Of a stretch of DNA of 64,000 nt, positions 24,059 to 35,044 are shown piece after piece (the stretch's first letter is position 1; each line of letters opens with the position of its first letter). Location of the stretch: the NCBI RefSeq assembly GCF_003589595.1, contig NW_020653337.1, positions 5,340,055 through 5,404,054 on the forward strand, written 5' to 3'. Origin of the DNA: Hyposmocoma kahamanoa. Taxonomy: Eukaryota > Arthropoda > Insecta > Lepidoptera > Cosmopterigidae. Below the pieces are notes generated by a model. That model was not told where the DNA came from and did no database searches. It saw nothing but the letters and a program-made list of their open reading frames with translations. The position numbers were made by a program, and so were the translations under genes.

Positions 24059-24351
24059 ATTTTTTATGATACGGTGGGACAGGATGAACAAGTCGTATGA
24101 CTGGTAGTAAGCAACACGCTTATCCATAACAGTTGTAATGTCACTCAGGGCTTTAAACCGCAAAGACCACCGTCCAGTCCTGTCACCCTAAGATATAAGT
24201 TGACAACTTTAATGTGGCTGTAATTTCACCAGCACTCTTGCCCTTCAAAAGCGGAACTAAATAATGTGAGCATTATTGCTTGGCGGCAAAAATGGGTGGC
24301 AGTACTTCCCTGGACGAACTTTTTTCAAAGGAGCTCTACTGCTACTAACAT
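24059..24351 (+). mobile_element. Repeat family A, full-length
   Basis: Runs from the TTTTTTATGATAC start to CTCTACTGCTACTAA. Contains the ATAATGTGAGCATTATTGC hairpin with a compensating pair of changes (AATAATG/CATTATT) relative to other copies. Confidence 0.9.
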
Positions 24352-24419
24352 ATGAAATGTACAAAATGTTGAGAATCTTTTTATTTTTCGAATTCAAAAA
24401 TTTAAGTTAAAAAAAGTTA

Positions 24420-25701
24420 GGGGAAAGGTGTACGAGATGATCGTTGGAGGTAAGATGATCCTTTTCAATTGTAGTGAAACTAGTAACGTCATCTAGATAT
24501 TTTCTTCAGTAAAATGTAGGCCTCATTGTGCCCTCTCATCAGTCAATTCGTAATAGCGATGTGAGTGACGAGTTTGATCTAAGGTAAAGTTGATTAAAAG
24601 CTTAGGCAACTTCCATTCTAAGCAATCAATTGCTACGATTTTTGTGTTGGTGGCTTTGTATAATGCTCTATTTACTTTTTTAATGGCGTGTTAACAGCAG
24701 ACAGCATACAGGTTATTTTGCCGAACAAAAAATAAAAATAAGTAAATTGGGGCAAGATGATTATGGTTTTGGTGTACGAGATGATCCGTGGGGATCATCT
24801 TGTACTGTGTATATTGTTAATGGACTATATTTAATTTGTATGTTTTTCTGAGTACTGAAACCTCTTAATTAAATAGCTTGCAATACGAATAAAATAGTAG
24901 AAGACTGGATTTCGTTTACATGATCGGTCTCGATTAATAACAAATATAAATGCTTTTTCTTCTTTTAGACCAGGCCGCGTAATTGTAAAAGACAAAACCA
25001 TTCGTGGTGGGTGATCGGAAGACTATGATCTAAAGAACTAGAGGCGTATAAAGTAGGACGCCACATAGATCGGCAAGTAAATAGTTAGCAGTAGGTACGC
25101 GTTATGTCATTAAAAAGACGGGCTAAAGGTGAAAATAAAGGGTCTGTCAGTTCAATGAAATATTTAGGTGAAAAAAAAACTGTTTTCATCAGATGTGTTA
25201 AACAGGAAATCGAGCTCGTAAAGTGCATTAAAGAAATGGAAATGTGGATGGATATCAACTTGCCATAAAAAACAATATCGCCCATCCTTAGGTACCTGTA
25301 AGATATAAACTAATTAGGATTATTTGTTCTCGAAGTTCCGTAACTGTTGTTTCATATATCTAGATTATATAAGTGAGGACTTTGTTAAGTCTAAAAAGTT
25401 GTTGTTTTCATTTGTTTCTACCAAAACCAAGAAATTTTCCTAAATAGAGATTTGCCCATACGCTTAGAATCATCTTGAACATCCCGGTGTCCAAGACGAT
25501 CCTTTAGTACGGTTTTAAAAATATTCAAATATAATAATGAAAGATCAAAAAATAAAACGTTTTTAGTAAGACATGTATTTACTATTAAATCTATTTAGAT
25601 AAATTTTCCATCATTCAACGCTTTTACATCTGTTTTAAGCTGAATATCTTTTAAACTACCACCATTCTCCCTTAAGGGGATCTTCTGGTACACCTTTCCC
25701 C
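24420..25701 (+). mobile_element. Pogo-like (Tc1/mariner superfamily) DNA transposon, degraded
   Basis: Terminal inverted repeats of at least 23 bp (24420-24442 and 25679-25701) match at 21 of 23 positions. They are flanked by TA on both sides (24418-24419, 25702-25703), the duplication expected of Tc1/mariner/pogo elements. The GTGTACGAGATGATC motif recurs inside, at about 24770-24785 and, inverted and diverged, near 24790-24805 and 25468-25505. A decayed N-terminal transposase fragment lies at 25104-25268. At 1,282 bp with no catalytic DDE region visible, it is a defective copy. Confidence 0.85.
25104..25268 (+). pseudogene. Pogo-type transposase N-terminal fragment
   Basis: A 54-codon stretch reads MSLKRRAKGENKG, then KYLGEKKTVF, then ELVKCIKEMEMWMDINLP, then stop. 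The pattern (TLKRRVKG, LG-K-VFT, EELV-YI-EME, FGLT) is familiar from the helix-turn-helix region of pogo/CENP-B-like transposases. It lies inside an element with matching terminal repeats. Upstream frames are broken, and no downstream DDE domain is readable. Confidence 0.7.
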
Positions 25702-25703
25702 TA

Positions 25704-26225
25704 CTTGTTAACGTATTCACCAGAAATATAGTGTCTTCTTTTTGTTGCATCCTGTTTATTTGTCCATGAACAAGTACAACGATGTCAGTAACTAAAAGTT
25801 TCTTAATAATTTTAAAACAAATCGTTCATTATAGGTTCCTTTAATCTAATTATAATAGTAGGATTAATAAACAATTGATCAAGCTTACATAAATCACTAC
25901 TCAAGACACTAATGCGCGTCGTGATCGAATATGTGCTGTAATTTTTAGGTAGTTCTTCAACAATCTAAAACACAGTCGCAATAAAATTGTAGCTTCTTGT
26001 ACAATTTTTCTATATGAGTTCTAAAATATCGAATCACTCAATTATTCATTCATTCAAAGTTTTATCCAGTAAAACACATATCGGTGATACATATGACGTA
26101 CAAAGTAATATTTACTTCAGTTAATTAAAAACTTGTAATCAATTAATTTTTGTCTATAATGTCGAAGTTGTTCAGGATCATATCGAGGATGTTATGCTCG
26201 ATTATTTCAGAATTCGATATTTTAC
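25704..26225. other. No gene recognised
   Basis: AT-rich spacer between the pogo-like element and an RTE relic. Confidence 0.55.
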
Positions 26226-26625
26226 AATTCGTATTTTATATGTCATCATCATCACCATCAAGCAGTCTCTACTCCATCCGTCTTCGGATATAGGCCTCCA
26301 TATCTCTCCATTTACGTCGCTCCCGTGTCACATGCATCCAGTTGCGGCTCGAAAATTTTAATGTCATCCACCCAACGAAGTGGCGGACGACCTCAGCCGC
26401 GCGTGTTGGCCCATGGTCGCCACTCCATGATCCTCCTTGTCCACTGATCTGAATCCATCCTAGCTATGTGTCTTGCCCATTTCCATTTCATCGTCTCAAT
26501 TCTGCGTACAAGGTCCCCGATTTTAGTTATCCATCGATTATTCGGTATCCGATCGAGCAGTGTCATTCCTAATATTGTTCTTTCCATTGCCTTCTGTGCG
26601 ATTCGTAAGTTTTCTGCATCATCAT
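26226..26625 (-). pseudogene. RTE-clade LINE, C-terminal end and 3' tail
   Basis: The minus strand encodes MERTILGMTLLDRIPNN, then KIGDLVRRIETMKWKWARHI, then RMDSDQWTRRIMEWRP. After a frameshift come WMTLKF..RNWMH and RERRKWRDMEAYIRR. This is the characteristic end of RTE polyproteins. The 3' tail is a GATGATGATG-type repeat at 26226-26242. 5'-truncated and frameshifted. Confidence 0.85.
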
Positions 26626-26715
26626 CATCAACCTATTGTAAACCACTGCTGAACATAGACATTCCCCGATATGTGCCATTTTACCCAGTCTTTCGCAGAT
26701 CGTCACTTCATTCCA
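26626..26715 (-). mobile_element. Second RTE-like 3' fragment
   Basis: A second ATCATCATCATC tract (26619-26630) is followed by CAACCTATTGTAAACCACTG and CATAGACATTCCCC. I recognise this as the complement of an RTE 3' end region. It abuts the 26226-26625 relic in the same orientation. Confidence 0.55.
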
Positions 26716-26822
26716 TTTTGTAAGTACAAAGTGAAATTAAAATTTGTAAGTAAATAGACATACATAGCTTATGAAGATTTAAAAGCGTTATATATTTTTG
26801 AGTATTAAGAAATGTTGTCCAT

Positions 26823-26985
26823 TTTTTTATGATACGAAGCAACGGGATGAACAAGTCGCCTGTCCGTAACAGTTACAGTGCCACTCAGACCTTTAAATCG
26901 CAAAGATCTGAGAGGCATTGCCACTGCACCCGTCACCCTGAGGTATAAATTGACAAATCCCATGGACCTGTAATTTCACCTATAT
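26823..26985 (+). mobile_element. Repeat family A, 3'-truncated
   Basis: TTTTTTTATGATACGAAGC start, a deletion removing the GGTGGTAAGC segment, both arms of the first hairpin, and an end at TGTAATTTCACC. Confidence 0.85.
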
Positions 26986-27982
26986 TTTGAATAAATATAC
27001 GTAGAGGAGCCCCGTGCCCAACAGTCGAATGCACATGGATGGACAAAGTTATTGGATCCAGGTCTGTAAAGTAAAATTTAAATATTTTTATCAAGTGAGT
27101 GATTCAAATGACTGAGTGAAATCAAGCTGTGAATGATGACGATGATGAGTGATTCAAAAATCACTCACAGCCAAATTATGATTATGATTGATGTAGTTCA
27201 ACGGCATTGCAATGATACAATTTTAGAGGGGAATGTGGGGGTATAATAATAGCATTATCATCGGTCTTATGCCTTAGTGGTGGGAGTGCCAACCGATCAT
27301 CTGTCGAACTTCATGAGAGAGGAGTTTTGACCGAAGGGTATCGTATACTGGGGATTCCGAGGCCGGTTACCTGACACCAGATTGCGTGACATGTTAATAT
27401 CATGATATGCATATATTTTTATACAGCATTGTATGTCTTAACAGAGGACATTGAATATATTCAGGGATGCCCATCCATCTGACTGAAATAGCACAGCGCC
27501 AACAACTAACCTGTGTGTACGCCTCCGTATATCCCAAAAATATTCTGCATTTATTGTAATAAAGATAATATCTCTAACAATGGGGGCTGTTTTATTCGGT
27601 GGTGTGGGAAAAACTGCAAAATATCTAATTACAAAACAAACGGAATCACATTTCATCGGTGATTAATATTAAATATGTAATTTTTCAGTTCTCGTCCATT
27701 ATAGCAAAGCTCAAGTTAAAGTGGACGATTTAAGTGAAACAATTGTTTTGAATTCGGGTTGGACAATTGTCACCGTAAGCGCAGTTGTCACCGTAACGAT
27801 TTGGCAGAATAGTTATCAAACAAATTAAATAACATTTCGTGTCTATTTCTGGTTAAATACTCGATGACAGAGTATCATCATCATACCTGCTCTATAGCAC
27901 GTAATACCTGTACTATACTATATAATATAATCCAAAAAATATTTAGTGTGCAACCATATTGAGTTATTTCGTTTGTCTACAG
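26986..27982. other. No gene recognised
   Basis: Near 27003-27050 a GAGCCCCGTGCCCAACAG trace suggests a SINE D fragment. A palindrome TGAGTGATT...AATCACTCA lies near 27146-27168. Otherwise unassigned AT-rich sequence. Confidence 0.45.
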
Positions 27983-28108
27983 GTGTATCAGCTAGTGAAG
28001 CCTTGCGGAGCGGGCTCTGCCAGTCGCTGTGGGGCGCTTCCGCCAGTCGCGCAGAGCCTCTACTGGCTTCGCCACCTCCTCAAAACCATGACTCCTATCT
28101 TGTCAGGG
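27983..28108 (+). CDS. Candidate internal exon, possibly 5' exon of senseless
   Basis: This 126-nt, conspicuously GC-rich block is bounded by a good acceptor (TTTCGTTTGTCTACAG, AG at 27981-27982) and donor (GGG/GTAAGA, GT at 28109). Two plus frames are open throughout. The phase-1/phase-1 frame reads SEALRSGLCQSLWGASASRA and ends SPPPQNHDSYLVR. Its final G would combine with AA at 47514 to make a Glu codon, fitting the confirmed sens exon exactly. The phase-0 frame (VYQLVKPCGAGSASRCGA...) would not fit that exon. I recognise no domain, so identity rests on phase, composition and splice signals only. It could be a chance island or an exon of another gene. Confidence 0.35.
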
Positions 28109-28605
28109 GTAAGACTACCGATCAAATTATATTGCATGAAAGCGTATCGAGTCGCCATTTTTGAAAAAATACTGGCATTGTTGCTCAAGATAATCACAAA
28201 AAGTTCAAAAATTATTATAATATTTCTATCGCTCCTACTTACTATTTCAAAAATACATACGTTCTTCCATTTCCGTGATTGTGGTAATTAATTTACACAC
28301 TGGCAGATTTAACGGAACAATAAAAATAGTGACATTTATATTGAAATAAATGATAATTAGGCGAGAGTAGCAATTAAATGAACACCTTCTACACATCGGC
28401 TTAGTTCAACATAGTTTATTGAAAAATAATTAATTTAAACAAAATACTTTTTTTTAGATTCTGTGAGAAAGCTGAAAATTTTAAGATAATATTATAATAT
28501 GTGCCAGTGAATCACACGAACTGCCTACTGTCAAACTAACTAACTTAAAAACGAATTAACTGAAAACGCGCCGGCCAGAAACAATTTAGAAAATTTCCAT
28601 TCCAT
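28109..28605. other. No gene recognised
   Basis: AT-rich sequence after the candidate exon; intronic if that exon is real. Confidence 0.5.
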
Positions 28606-28690
28606 TCCCCAAATTGGTCCTATCGGAAATCGAACCCGGAACCTTGGCATCCAGCGCCCACAATTTAAACCGTTGGCCAGCGAGGTCGTC
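28606..28690 (-). mobile_element. tRNA-like SINE head (family E)
   Basis: On the minus strand, CTGGCCAACGGTTT gives an A-box-like region, and GGTTCGATTTC (complement of 28626-28636) a B box. An ATTTGGGG-type body end follows. It does not match the SINE B, C or D heads. Too diverged for a functional tRNA call. Confidence 0.55.
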
Positions 28691-28904
28691 AAAAAAATAT
28701 AACAGCTTAATATGGATCAAATCAATTTTCAAATAATAAAAAAGCTTTTTCAACTAAAGTTTAGCAAATTCACAAGACCTCAAATTCATCCTCAAACCGT
28801 TCGGCACACAGATTTGTATTTAGTAAGAAATTAAAATAAATATAGGAAAAAAGCAACAGTCTACTAATTTTTATTTTCAATTTAGACTTAAGACAAAAAG
28901 TAGA

Positions 28905-29070
28905 ACAATAACAATAAAGCACACACTCATAGTGAGACCCTATATCGCGGCTGCCATGGACACACCACCACAAATTACACCCAAACTCACGAGAGCACTA
29001 AATGTGGACTATACAAATATTTTTCTCGGCCCGGGAGTCGAACCCGGGACCTTTGCATGGCAGCCCTGAC
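28905..29070 (-). mobile_element. SINE family B with intact B box
   Basis: The complement of the SINE B body (CATAGTGAGACCCTATATCG, CAAATTACACCCAAACTCAC) and a perfect B box with the flanking GC clamp (GGGAGTCGAACCCGGGA, about 29033-29049). The A-box half is lost after CTTTGCATGGCAGCCC. Confidence 0.8.
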
Positions 29071-29748
29071 TAGTTAGATTTTTAAAAACACTGCATTATT
29101 TTGGAGATTTCATTAGTGTTCTCTTCAATTTGCTTGTATATGTACATTTCCGTTCCAATTTCGAATTCTACTGCTATTTTGCCTAATTAGCTTGTCAAGG
29201 AAATACCTTCACAAATCATATGCTTTCACGCCTTCTTAATAGAGTTTATTTTAATCAAAATCGGAACTGAACGAAAGTAAATCATAAGTATAAAATCCTG
29301 TGATAAATAGTAATGATAAATTTGTTTGCAGTAAATGTTGTATTCAAAGATTATATGTTATTATTATTATTGATACACACATTTTGCACGTATTTCACAA
29401 TAAAACTAAAACACAATTGATTTATTAAAAACTTTGGAGTTTTGGAAATAAGTTGCCAGGTTTTCACGATTGTTACACATTGGAAAAAAATATCGTTTTA
29501 AAATTTAAATTGCGTTTATTTATTTTTCCTATAAACCGAAGTTTCGTGCCCTTTATTTATGGTACTTTATGGTCTCATGGTCTCAACAGAATATACGTGA
29601 ACAAACAAAATACACGGGATTAAGATACGAAAAAAATTGTTTTATTTCCATTTTTTTTTCTTTCGTCTTTTTTATGACAAATTATGGCGAGCTGCATATT
29701 TTTTGAGGTCAAATTTGTTAAAAGGGTCGTTCAAGTCAGCGTTCTGTA
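29071..29748. other. No gene recognised
   Basis: AT-rich; T-runs near 29640-29660. No coding signature. Confidence 0.55.
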
Positions 29749-29877
29749 CCTAATTTCGGTGGTTATTTTATTACTTAATATTCGAATGTAGGAAATATTC
29801 CGAAATATTATTTTCGTACTACACGATAATATATTTATTGAAATATATAAATAATAAAAATGGCCACGAAAATTAGG
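29749..29877. mobile_element. 129-bp MITE with TA target duplication
   Basis: The ends are inverted repeats: the left begins CCTAATTTCGGTGGTTATTT, the right (complement) CCTAATTTTCGTGGCCATTT. TA lies immediately outside both ends (29747-29748 and 29878-29879). The interior is AT-rich and non-coding. The TA duplication suggests mobilisation by a Tc1/mariner-type transposase, but the ends do not match the pogo-like element at 24420-25701. Confidence 0.7.
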
Positions 29878-29879
29878 TA

Positions 29880-30555
29880 GATAACACTAAAATGACCCAA
29901 AAGCAAGACAACAACGCTGATAAGCTCCTTTCGACCACTATATACATAGGAATAAAGTATCCAATAACCCACGCCAACCTACCAAAATATCAGCGCACAA
30001 AATTCCAATAACACGGAGCACAAATCCCACGGCTTCAGATTTGGGCCTGACATATCTTATCGAGCTTCAGCTGCTATCGCTAGCGAAATTACGTTTGTTT
30101 TATGACTTTGATTTGCCGTCGGCACTTACAAAGGTGTGCGATACCGTATCTATCGAATGTTTAAACGTTCACTATGTTATGTTATGATACATGTAATTTT
30201 TGTGTCTGAACACGAATTTCGATATCGTTGATAAGGCGTGTATGGTATACAGAGTTATGTCTATTAATTTGTCTTGTGGTGGAAGATACATTTAGGTTCT
30301 TTAACAAATTCTTATTCTTCTTATCGTATCGTTGGCATACGCTACTACAACGCTTACCATCGTATGAAAGGATTTGCCAACTGGCGTAAGGTTCTCTTCT
30401 TCACTTCAAACTTAAAAGCGTTCTTAAACAAAAGGTGTTATAACTAAAAGGAATTTACAAAATATACCGAAGATTAGCGAGAGCTAGTTTTTCACGTAGT
30501 TCGTCCTGTCACTTGGTATTATAAAAAATAATGAAAACCGTTGAGTAACCCAATG
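29880..30555. other. No gene recognised
   Basis: Somewhat less AT-rich between 29930 and 30120, but no coding frame of note. Confidence 0.5.
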
Positions 30556-30825
30556 CGGCAAATATGGTAATATAACTATAGTAATATAACTTAGGTAACG
30601 TTAGTCATATACCAGATAACTCGAGTATTAAAAAGTTGAATAAAAGATAAAATATTGAAAACTTTTCAAATCATTTTTGCAAGTGAAATTCGGCCATGTC
30701 TAATTTGAACCTAGATAGAACATTAGACTACAAAAGATCATTGACCGTCGAAATCAACTTGTGTGGAAAGATCACGTTCAAGGCGAAATATCTTTACCAG
30801 TTTAAATGGGGATGGTTTACATGGG
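30556..30825 (+). repeat. Interspersed repeat R (copy 1)
   Basis: Strongly similar to the reverse complement of 60604-60851. Shared blocks include CATACCAGATAACTCG/CATACCAGATGACTCG, TTGCAAGTGAAATTCGG, AACCTAGATAGAACATT, GATCACGTTCAA and CGAAATATCTTTACCAGTTT. The 84-codon frame at 30696-30950 spans the repeat but is not preserved in the second copy. Class unknown. Confidence 0.85.
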
Positions 30826-31324
30826 TATTATACAAAAAAAAAATCTTTACACAATCTTTTGCTGTCCCTACTCTACCCTCCCAAGTTATAAATCCGATTT
30901 TGGACATGTGTACCGGCGTAAGTAAACACGGGAAAGATAACGTTTTGTAGCTCAACTTTTTGAAATGTGCTATTTTGACAGCATTTGTAAGATTTGTTAA
31001 TTTCTTTTATGACGTAAAAACTGGGAAGGTAAATTATATATCCCAAATAATACTAGAGGTGATAGTGCGTCATCACCACAGCATAAGAAACAAGCTCTTT
31101 AAAATGATGTAACATGGAAAACAAATTCTGGTTCCGGGAACGAAACTGTTTATCTTACATACTTAGTATTTAACTTTAGTTCGCAAATTTAGCTAACTGT
31201 AAATTGTAATCATCATATTTAGTTCCTAAAATTTTTAAATTATAAACCGACTTCACATTTTAAATTGGAGAAAACATGGCTTTCGATACAGAAAGATTCA
31301 TCGTGGAGATAGAAAACCATAATA
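30826..31324. other. No gene recognised
   Basis: AT-rich spacer; the CCGACTTCA string near 31250 is a weak trace of a LINE-derived repeat. Confidence 0.45.
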
Positions 31325-31530
31325 TAGTATAGTTTGAAAAATTACCACTCCGGCTTCGATCTAATATGAAAGGATGTACCCATAATTTCTTTTTTTTTTT
31401 TGTTCTTTCTAATATTTTTGCGGCGTACATAATCAATAAGAGCGATTTCTTTCACGTCCATTGCTAACCAGGCACTCGACATACGTGTCTTGGCTACTCT
31501 GTTTGGCGACTGTCGGTTGCAAGAGGTACG
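31325..31530 (-). pseudogene. PIF/Harbinger-like transposase N-terminal relic
   Basis: The minus strand reads DVKEIALIDYVRRKNIRKNK KKK and, after a one-base frame change, LWVHPFILDRSRSGNFSNY. A Lys/Arg run followed by W-V-H-P-F, D/N-R, and G-x-F is the conserved N-terminal signature of insect Harbinger transposases. The frame breaks soon after, and no DDE region is visible. Sequence upstream on this strand (to 31626) is open but unassigned. Confidence 0.65.
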
Positions 31531-32092
31531 AGCCAAGTATTCGCTGCTGGTGACGTCGCCATGGCGTCCCGGTGAGGCAGGACACTTAGTTTTCAAATTT
31601 GGTGAAATATAAATTGTAACTCTCACGTTTTTTTTTCCTCAATTTAATAAACTATTTTTAGCTTTGTGGAGACACCATACTTACTAGTTACTACATACGA
31701 CATACTTGTCGACTTATAGAAATATAACAGAATGAAAAATAGGAGTAAGCTAGATAGACACCTTATCAGTTCCACGATATATCAAATAATTTAGTCTAGG
31801 ATACTTAACAAGTTTATCTGATTTTAGTGATTTTAATATAAAAAAATTAATATAAATAATACTCACATAATATCATAGTATAACAAACAGTAAATTTTGA
31901 GGACACTTTTCGTTCCCTGAAATGACTACAGATTTATAGCCAGTGACAGCAAATGCGGTGGTTACATCAGCAGAGGAAATGATGGCCGATAGAGGAACGT
32001 AGTTAGAAATATCAAGAAATGTAGTTCTAAAAATGGATGAAATCGATTGACAAAAACCTAGCAGCAGCAAGCACTTCACAATTTAAGATTTT
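31531..32092. other. No gene recognised
   Basis: A less AT-rich patch at 31530-31600 may continue the Harbinger-like relic. The rest is AT-rich. Confidence 0.45.
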
Positions 32093-32347
32093 TTTGCTAG
32101 CAGCAGAGCTCCTTGTGAAAGGTTCGTCCAGGTAAATACTGCTACCTTACCTATTGCTGCCTCCAACCTGTAATACTAACATTACTGTGTTCTGGTTTTG
32201 AATGGTAAAGGTGCTAGTGAAATTACAAGCACATAGGACTTGTCAACTTGCGTCTTAGAGTGACAGGCGCAGTGGAAGTGCCCCTCAAATCTTTGAGATT
32301 TAAAGCTCTGAGTGGCACTTCGTCCCGTCACTTGATTATAAAAAAAG
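32093..32347 (-). mobile_element. Repeat family A, first of a tandem pair
   Basis: From GCTAGCAGCAGAGCTCC to CGTCCCGTCACTTGATTATAA. It lacks the GGTGGTAAGC segment near its 5' end (GAGTGGCACTTCGTCCCG joins directly). Confidence 0.85.
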
Positions 32348-32361
32348 GTAATAAATACATC

Positions 32362-32611
32362 AAGTACTGTTACCGTACCTATTTCTTATATTGTAATGTG
32401 AGCAGTAAGTACTCTGAATTAAAAATGTTGGTAAAACATGCAGGCACAAGGAACTTTTCAACAGTATGTCTCAGGGAGAGCACACAGTGGCAGTGCATCT
32501 CTGATCTTTGCGATATAAAATGCTTAGTAACACTGCAACTGTTATAGACAGACGTGTCGCTTACTTAGCACACTATCTTCATCCGGTCACTTGATATCAT
32601 AAAGAAATAGT
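32362..32611 (-). mobile_element. Repeat family A, second of a tandem pair
   Basis: Same orientation as the preceding copy and about 15 bp away. It starts inside the 3' region (GTTACCGTACCTATTTCT), is more diverged, and retains the 5' TGTCGCTTACTTAGCACACT and CACTTGATATCATAA end. Confidence 0.75.
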
Positions 32612-33814
32612 AATTTACAATTTTTATTCTTATTAATTTCATCTAGTAAGTTGATTATAGAATCAATTTCAGATTGTCCAATCAGCTACCCATATTTTGA
32701 AAAACACGTTTGGATTAACTTATCTGGATATAATTAAATCCCAGAACATTCAACAGGATGATTAACAATTTCTTGTTTTACATCATAAACGATCTCATTC
32801 ACAAATCTTGGTTTTGAAGTATGGACTATGATATTTTTTTAAAGTACAACTTTCCAAAAATATTGTTTTTGAAATCATTTCAAGCGTACACGAACTACTG
32901 CCATTTCACTTGCTCGTATTTGAAAGTTATTTACCACTTGCATTTTTCTCTCTTGTTACGATTTAATTTCGGAGAAAATTTGCCGAAGCTATTGCAATAA
33001 TGTAAGATATAAAAATGGCCATAATAAGTCTCCGCTAATACTGATCTCCAGGAAGTCTTACGAAAAAACACTGTAGAACTTAATGACGAAGATTGAAACA
33101 TAAAAACCAAATATTTCATTCATTCTTTACACTTGTACGGTTTATTAAGTAAGGGTAGTGGGATAACCACAAAGCTCGATCAATCAGAGGGTAACATGCG
33201 GCACTGTAAATATTTGCGAGTGGCGGTCACGACACTGGGCTGTTGGGTATTTACCCTATTATTCACGATTCTGTTTGACCAAGTACAGGGTCAGTTTAAG
33301 GAATTTGATTCGTGGTCCGAGCTTGATATGTCCTCAGATACGTGCAAGGAATTTGATGAAATTGATAGCTGATAGATTGGTAATATTTTTGATGCAAAGG
33401 TCGAACAAATACAAAGAAAAGTTTTTCTTCGATCTGACTGGACTCAACGTGGCTGCACTCAGGCGACAGATGCTGGTTCAAGTTCATATGTAAGAATAAT
33501 AATAACAAACTAGTGGAGTATTTTCAGACAAAAATAGATGAATATCATGGCAGTAAAATCATCATGATATGTCATATAAATAAATTATAGCAGATATGTA
33601 TATTGTCTCTGACGTACATTGTCCTAGGCTCTTTTTAAGTCTCATTTTAAGGCTAATTTGATGATTGGATTGTCGTGCAAGTAATGATAAACGTAATGAA
33701 ATGATAAAAAAAATTGTAAAACAATAGTTGTTTTGAGTTTTAAATTCAATTTAGAGAAGTTTACAAAAATATTATTAGAAGTGTTTTAGTAGATCACAAA
33801 GTCGAATCTTTTTT
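32612..33814. other. No gene recognised
   Basis: The 79-codon frame at 33133-33372 has one hydrophobic stretch (VAVTTLGCWVFTLLFTILF) and an acidic end, but no splice or family support. Confidence 0.4.
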
Positions 33815-34035
33815 GTCCGAAATAACGTTTGTTCGAATTTTCATTACACCGAAAACCGAATTATTATGAAACAGTTATTCTTTGAGGATATGTTAAATGT
33901 TTATCGTAAAGCCACGATTACGTTCGGTTAAGTTAGGTTTAAAAGAAAAAACATGTTCCTCTCAAAATTACTTTCGAGGTTATGAAACTTCGACCAAGCG
34001 TTATTTCTGGAAAGTGTCATTTCGGACTACTGATA
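33815..34035. repeat. Repeat Q (copy 1), foldback-like
   Basis: The left end (GTCCGAAATAACGTTTGTTC, about 33817) is inverted at the right (...GCGTTATTTCTGG and TGTCATTTCGGAC, up to about 34027). The right two thirds match 59599-59742 (TTTATCG, GGTTCGGTTA-like, CTCAAAATTACTTTCGAGG, CTGATAGGTAACCC). Confidence 0.75.
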
Positions 34036-34579
34036 GGTAACCCTTCTCTCGTCAGAGATTTAGTCTGGACTACCCTCGTCAGGAACGTCGATTCATTTTG
34101 GAATTTCTGTCGGTCTAGTGAGTCTGTCTTTATGGTCAGTCAATCCGCAGGTCCTTCATGACGGCGACAAAATCAAAAAATGGGGCTCAATAAAGTTCCT
34201 AAATACGTTCCTGATTTTTAGTTGGGTAAGCCAAGTCAGTCTTGTGTTTAAAGTTCGCGTGACGTTGCGCTATGACAATTGAATTTTGTGTTGGTCTGTT
34301 TGTCAATTATTCAAGGCTTTCTGATTGTCGCTACATTGTCTACGTTCGTCGATTACTTGTCTTTTAAAAGGAATACTATATATATATATATAGAAGAATA
34401 ATTGTGAGCTTTATTTGATGTTTGAACAGAACAGTGACAGACCAGTAGATTTGTATAAAAATTACGACATCGTTGTCCCAGTAGTTAGGATTCTGGAAGC
34501 CAGGCTCCTGGCTAGAATTTAGGCTGGACCAAAAATTACGCTGTTCGTAAATTGTCTGATCGTTCTGAGTAGTGGCGTT
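34036..34579. other. No gene; TA microsatellite
   Basis: A (TA)n tract lies at about 34376-34392. The rest is unassigned and slightly less AT-rich than average. Confidence 0.5.
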
Positions 34580-34875
34580 TTTTTATGTCACCAAGTGGCG
34601 GGACGAACTTCCACCTGGTGTTATCGACACGCCTGTTTATAGCAGTTGTAGTGCCAGTCAGAACTTTTAATCGGAGAGATCTGAAGGACACTGCGAGTAC
34701 GTCTGTTACCCTGAGACATAAGTTGACAAGACTCCTACGCCTGTAATATCACCAGCGCCCTTACCGATCAAAACGGGAACGCAATAATGCTCACATTACT
34801 GCATGACATCAAAAATAGGTGGCACCACTTCCTTGGATGGAATCGTTCACAAGGAACTCTGCTGCTGCTATTATA
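34580..34875 (+). mobile_element. Repeat family A, full-length but diverged
   Basis: TATGTCACCAAGTGGCGGG start, CTGAGACATAAGTTGACAAG, hairpin GCAATAATG...CATTACTGC, and CAAGGAACTCTGCTGCTGC end. Confidence 0.85.
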
Positions 34876-35044
34876 CAGAGACGTGATATAGAGAAAACCA
34901 CTAGGTAATTGGGTGTAATTTTCTGGACCATTTTTGTTATTTAGAAAATTATGTAGCTCATTATTTTTCATGAAGGAAGAGTTTTGTGCCTTCGTTTCCG
35001 AGGACGGTTATCGGACACCCACATTTTGTCACACGTCGCAGTAC

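Noticed and set aside
24420..25701. Idea that the GTGTACGAGATGATC repeats form a regulatory array
   Set aside because: Terminal inverted repeats, TA flanks and a transposase relic explain them as a DNA transposon.
27959..28291. 110-codon plus ORF (phase-0 reading across the candidate exon)
   Set aside because: The ORF continues past a good donor site, and its phase does not fit the senseless exon. The alternative frame was preferred, though neither is proven.
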